From Paragonimus westermani (lineage: Eukaryota > Platyhelminthes > Trematoda > Plagiorchiida > Troglotrematidae), in NCBI GenBank assembly GCA_008508345.1, contig QNGE01000738.1, forward strand, positions 40,484 through 104,483: 64,000 nt of DNA, read 5' to 3'. This document shows positions 59,201 through 64,000 of the stretch, piece by piece. The position numbers and the translations under genes are program-made. The stretch's first letter is position 1, and each line of letters starts with the position of its first letter. Under the pieces are notes generated by a model that did not search any database, was not told where the DNA came from, and saw only the letters and a list, made by a program, of their open reading frames with translations.

Positions 59201-62200
59201 CTCTCTTGACGCTTCCACTGAGAAGAGGACTACAAAACTTGAAAGTGGATCAAGTGAACGAAGGAACCACGAAGAAACTCCACTTGATGGTTTAGATGGG
59301 GGCGAAAAGGGTGGCAACTTACTGTTTGTTTTTACTTTGAAAAAAGGAAATGTGCCCTTCATTGTTTTCCTGAGAAAACAATATTTGGGTGATTTTTTAT
59401 TGAATTGTACAGAGTGGACAATTTTTTATCGAAACACAGCATGAGGGAAGGACGGGCGTTACACTGAAAAGACCCGGTCATTCACGAATTGAGGCCACAC
59501 TTCAGCGAGAGACCAACTTAAAAGAACCGATGGAAGACGGGAAAGGAAATCATCCGTAGTCTATTGATCGGATACGTGGAATTTTGGTGGGGAAAGTTCG
59601 AATGGGAACGGGTCTGTTGTTACTATCAGAAAAGTTAAAGTAGACCCTGGAAGACCCACGCCACTCTCCAGTTCACGCAAGCTGGCACGACGTTCATGAA
59701 ATGCTGAAACAATGTGTAAATTGTCTTGTATGAAAGTCGGACGTCATGCTGCACGTGCGGGTGTGAAAACTGTCATCGTTTGAGGGGCTTTAGTCACTCG
59801 AAGTGATTCTCCGTTAGTACAATTGAAGAACTACAATTAGTGGATGGGATAGGTCATTTTTCATCAGAAGCTTGCTGGAACCGGTGCGTCGCGGTCGTGA
59901 TGGGACATTTTTCAGGCTGACTAAGACTATTAACCGCAGCCGATCAACATATGATCACGATATGTGGGGTTATAATGATACACATCACCGCAGACCATGG
60001 AAGGTCAAGAGAACTAGTGATTAATCAAGGCTACTGCCATGAATGGGAAGAACACAGGAGGTGACCAGTTTGATTTATGATTTTAACATTTCAGACAACA
60101 TCATTCCACTAGTCGACTTGGTCGAATAAAACTGCAGTAAATGAAGAGTGATGATCGACTAGTGAGGGGATTGTAAAGGAGTGAAAATGCTGATTCTGCT
60201 AGCTACTGGTCTTCTACTCGGTAAAAAAAAAACAAAGAAATAGCTATGTACACCAATGTGACAATTGCCAGTAGTTCAGGAAGTTCTCCTTTGAAGACAC
60301 CATTAACCAAATTATAGCAGATTACTGAGGACACAATCACACAGAATAATAACGAACAGCACTGGTCCCAAAAGATATCCTGTTAGTGGAATGTGTCTGA
60401 ACCTGAATTAGGTAGGCTTGTGGATTGTAACGGGATACTGAGAACTGTCAATGGAGCAATGGTATTTTGTGTGTAAGAAGTTGCTGATCATTATTTGGCG
60501 TCGCACTCATTACACAAGTAAACCTTGTTATTGGTTTTTGATTGAGCATAAACACGTGTTCTCGATGTCGGTTCTCCTAGTAAACGCTACTTGGGCCTAT
60601 ATGCTTTCGTGGCTCAAAACACACGACTAATGTAAGGTCTCCTACAGATCAACCTAGTTTCGTTGCTCACTGCTCAAAGGAACAAAGATGCGACTGTACC
60701 ACTTGCTGACTAAGCTCTCTGTGAATCGGTTGAAGTTTGCCGTAGCTCAGTTTGATTTCGCAAACTGGTTAAGGTTAACGCTTTACTCTAGCTTTCTAAC
60801 CAGGTGTTCAATGAAAAAGAGTAGAACTACGGCGTTCCAGTGCAAACTGTGGTAGTTGGACCTACATGGGTGTCCAATTGCACAAAGCAGCGGGGACAGG
60901 AAGGGCCTACTTGTATCTAATGCTCAACAACAACATACGAACGCTACTTACCGTCCACAGAGAGCTATCCGTTGACGCTGAGACCGTTTGTCGGCAGCAG
61001 GCTCAAGCGTCTAGACCGCAGCTGAAAGGTAGTGACCACGACTGACTAAGTTAAGCATAGGTACTCACCTGGACCTAGTATGCATAGACTAAAACTCGTG
61101 TTGAACTAAACACCAGATCGATTGGTGTTCACATGCATCTGGACCTATATGGATCGGCTAACTAGACTCAGGTGATGAATGTAACCTACCACATCTTAAT
61201 ATTTCTCCGTACACCTGTTTCACTTCAAATGGTCGAAAGCTTTGACTGAGAACATATAACTCGATAACCCACGCTGTCCGCAACCCAGACCACTGGTTAG
61301 CAAATAGACGCATTGACGAAAATCTAGCCTTGGTCATTCATCCACAGGCCAGCACAACTAGACAGAATCTCTTCATGAGAAGCCTGTCTTTAGTCTTCAG
61401 GTTCTTAGAGTAGAATCGACTTTCTCATGACACTGATGTAACCCATTAACAGCGGTAGGTTTCATAATCTCCCTCATCACATTTGACAATATGCAATTAC
61501 GATGAAGACTAAAATACACTTCTTCAGCAAAACGGTCAAGCATGTTCATTGCGTAAACTCTTCGTTTCAACGCTCAAGATAGATGATTTTTCTCTAAACT
61601 GTTATTGGCCTGCTGAGAGCTTAGCTCGGCTGGGTACGTTCAGCTACACACGTAGACTAATACCTGTAGGGATAGACTGACGATAAAAGTGACACTCTGA
61701 AACTATTCCAAAGGATTAAGTGATCAGACAACTTGTGTTCCTGATCAGATTCTGGTTTCACCTTATCTCCGAAGGGAGATCACCAACTATGTGCACTATA
61801 TGCCCTAAGGCACTCATCTACACAACTCATACAAAGGAGAAATTTGGCTGGTTTAGCACGACTGATCGGTTAGATCAGATTGTTTTACAGTACTGGCTTT
61901 ACTAGGAGTTCAAAAATAGACAACAGTGGAAACCATAGCGTCCTCGCCGAACTTGTGTTTGTTCGTGGAAAATGTTAGCATTAAGCGAACTGCATCGCCA
62001 TAGAGAGAGAAAATTTTATAGGGATTTTTGTAGAACAGTTCTTTTAAAAAATTCCATTGCATATGGACTGGGCAACAAACGTCATTTTGTGTGCCGTGTC
62101 TCCCTAAACCAAGTTATATCGAAGGGAGGCTCACAAGTTGCTCAAGCACATTCCAAATTGTCAGCTGTTAACTAAGGTATTGAGCACCATACGGCCATCC

Positions 62201-63540
62201 CAATACGTAGTTTATTAATCAATAACGCAGAGATTTCAAGGAAGAGAGCGAGAACAAAACCAAAGTGTGGATGGAACAGAACAATTCATTGCACAAAGTG
62301 AACACGAAAACATCTCTTTGGTAAGCACTGCTTTCTGTCATTGAAAAATTCCGTTTTGGAGATGAACGCCGGCTCACCTAACATTTCCCAATGGATATCA
62401 TTGTCACTCTGAAATATTCACAAGGAAAGATGCAAGCTCTCAAGTGAGACAAAGGAATACAATGATGTTTATTAGAGCTTCCAGAATCAGCAGTAGTTTC
62501 GATCTGTAAAAATAATTATTACTACCCGGTCGGACGAAAATGCCTGAAGAGAACTAGACACAGCTTCGAAGTGAAGAGCAAATTCCGGAGACCAATATAT
62601 TATCTTGTACAATTAAGAATGTAGGTATCATCGTAGCGAAAAGCTGTTTGATAAAACATGACCTTTACCGTCCAACTCACTCAGTACCACGCCATGTGTG
62701 TGCTCGCGTTTATGGACCGAATTTCCAGTTCACAACGCAGCTGTGGTTTCCACCCACAGATCGTGTGTACTTCTGCCTGTTTTCTGCGTGTGACTGACGC
62801 TTCCTGTCATGGATGTTTCTGTTTGCGATTTCGTCCCCGTTAACTTGATTTCATTACTCGGTTGCTCATCCGGCTGCCAATGTTGTCCGCAGTTTACCCT
62901 CCATATCTCAATTCTGCGTTGAGATACTTCACCTAATGGTGGAATAACACCGTCTCCGATTTGGTCACCCAACATACTGTGTCACAGAACAGTGCGAACT
63001 CAGAAACAGTCAACAATATAGGTAGTGCCATAGAAATTAAGTAATCTGCGATAATGCTAGTTTCCGATAAAGGAAAATGGCATTACTGACAGAATTAACA
63101 ACAGGTATATTTTCATGGAGTGAAAAAAGAGCTTCTGGTGATTGGATCGATCTTACGTTGATTAATACGATAACCTATGTTATCCGATTTGTTACATAAG
63201 ACAAGACCTTTTGAACGGCTACAGTTCTTTCTCAATCGGACAGCTATGATTGTAGAGAAGGCACAATAGTCTGCATTTTGTGCTAGCATGCATACATGTT
63301 TGGTTAGGATATGTCGGATTTTTCGGAAAAGCCCTTGGGTTCCACCAAAAAGCAGGTTTTGATGACAACTTCACGGGGTTAAAAACAATCCTATGAGTGT
63401 AACTGCTTTTCGTCTGACTGCTTCCCTTTGGCCTGTCTGACAAGATTGCATCTGGAAGGACCGGAGTCCTAGTCAGCATAGCCCGCCGGATCAAAACAGT
63501 ACACAAGCCCGACCACCGCGTAGGAGTGCTTAGGTAGTGA
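56206..63540. other. No confident gene
   Basis: Short frames only, including 57038-57271, 57821-58039 and 62551-62790 (plus), without recognised domains. A tiny signal-peptide-like start, ATG at 60187 with MLILLATGLLLG followed by a donor-like GTAAAA at 60221, is noted as a possible first exon. Confidence 0.35.
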
Positions 63541-64000
63541 GGCGCGATCCTATGGGCATACAGCAGAACTATTTTTACAGTTGCGGCACTGCTGTCTTCC
63601 GGATCAGGAAGAAGGGGGTTAGAAAAGGTACCCTCAAACAAAGAACACTCCGATCTCCCAACGGTTGACCGTGACCGCCGGCATATTATCCAATACGGTC
63701 GAAAAACATCAGATATCTCTCAAAAGCCTGATGTAGCTTCGAGTACATCCGCTGCTCGCAGCAGTGTTCAGAATCAGACATTATTGTCTTATTCACTGCG
63801 TCCTCGGGCAAAGCAAGCCCCTCACTGCCAAGTGAGTCAGACTCTTGAGTCATTGGCTCCGGGTAGGGTCCCCCAAGAAAACCCTACACCCTGTTGTCTC
63901 GCAGGTCAGACTTTTGAGTCAGAGGCTCGGGGTGGGGTCCCTCAAGTCAACCCCCTTCCGCGGCATAGACGACCGGGAAGTATCAGAAGTTATCGTTCTC
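63541..64000 (+). CDS. Partial open frame with internal repeat, unknown product
   Basis: At least 153 codons are open from just after a TGA (63538-63540) to the end of the window, with no in-frame ATG recognised at its start. The protein is Ser/Arg/Pro/Gln-rich and low in hydrophobic residues. It contains two tandem 23-residue units (69 bases each from 63836 and 63905) beginning SQTLESLAPG and GQTFESEARG. The block is visibly more GC-rich than the rest of the window, which lowers stop frequency and weakens the case. It could be the beginning of a coding exon or of a retroelement ORF. A 140-codon frame on minus (63219-63641) partly overlaps it and is less likely. Confidence 0.35.
63836..63956 (+). 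repeat. 69-bp in-frame tandem repeat (about 1.75 units)
   Basis: GTCAGACTCTTGAGTCA at 63836 recurs as GTCAGACTTTTGAGTCA at 63905. The next 25 bases are also alike (GGCTC-GGGT-GGGTCCC-CAAG). The period is a multiple of three. Confidence 0.75.

Noticed and set aside
60739..60810. TAGCTCAG-like string as a tRNA gene
   Set aside because: No B box at the right distance and no cloverleaf pairing.
1..64000. CRISPR arrays, prokaryotic operons, riboswitches, rRNA genes
   Set aside because: No regularly spaced direct repeats, no tightly packed intact ORFs and no rRNA-like conserved blocks were seen; the sequence is eukaryotic in character.

Overview
This window looks like eukaryotic, intron-rich, repeat-laden nuclear DNA from a flatworm, most likely a digenean trematode. 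That is inferred from the mix of repeats, not from any single marker: BEL/Pao LTR retrotransposons, several Penelope-like elements (PLEs), CR1-like and RTE-like LINE remnants, and a short tRNA-derived retroposon carrying a hammerhead ribozyme, as in the schistosome SM-alpha repeats. Base composition is moderately AT-rich. There is no bacterial-style gene packing, no operon and no long intact gene. Nearly every recognisable coding stretch is a decayed mobile element with stops and frameshifts.

Layout. 1-8.6 kb: an inverted pair of tRNA-derived SINEs (1146-1590), a short serpin-like fragment (2261-2464) and a CR1-like reverse transcriptase (RT) scrap (2966-3213), then mostly featureless DNA. 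8.6-11.3 kb: two PLE copies arranged head to head (8640-9240 on minus, 9555-10410 on plus), each ending in a hammerhead-like motif, followed by a CR1-like RT remnant. 11.8-17.1 kb: a nearly complete but inactivated BEL/Pao element with LTR, gag, protease, RT, RNase H, integrase and a partial 3' LTR. 17.2-18.1 kb: an immunoglobulin-superfamily-like fragment. 19.2 kb: another hammerhead-like motif. 20.0-20.7 kb: a PLE endonuclease remnant on minus. 23.8 kb: a compact unit with A/B boxes, a hammerhead ribozyme and a T6 terminator. 26.2-31.0 kb: a second, more decayed BEL/Pao copy on minus. 31-48.5 kb: gene- and element-poor, with only weak exon candidates. 48.55-50.34 kb: a minus-strand PLE with a dead RT active site, bounded by a 260-bp inverted repeat that is almost identical. 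55.7-56.2 kb: an RTE-like RT on minus. 63.5-64.0 kb: a GC-richer open frame with an internal 69-bp repeat, running off the window end.

The features do not form a pathway; the window reads as intergenic or intronic transposon graveyard. The strongest candidates for an unusual system are the pol III/hammerhead/terminator unit at 23.8 kb, the hammerhead-like motifs at the ends of an endonuclease-less PLE family, and the near-perfect inverted repeat around the otherwise degenerate PLE at 48.5-50.3 kb.
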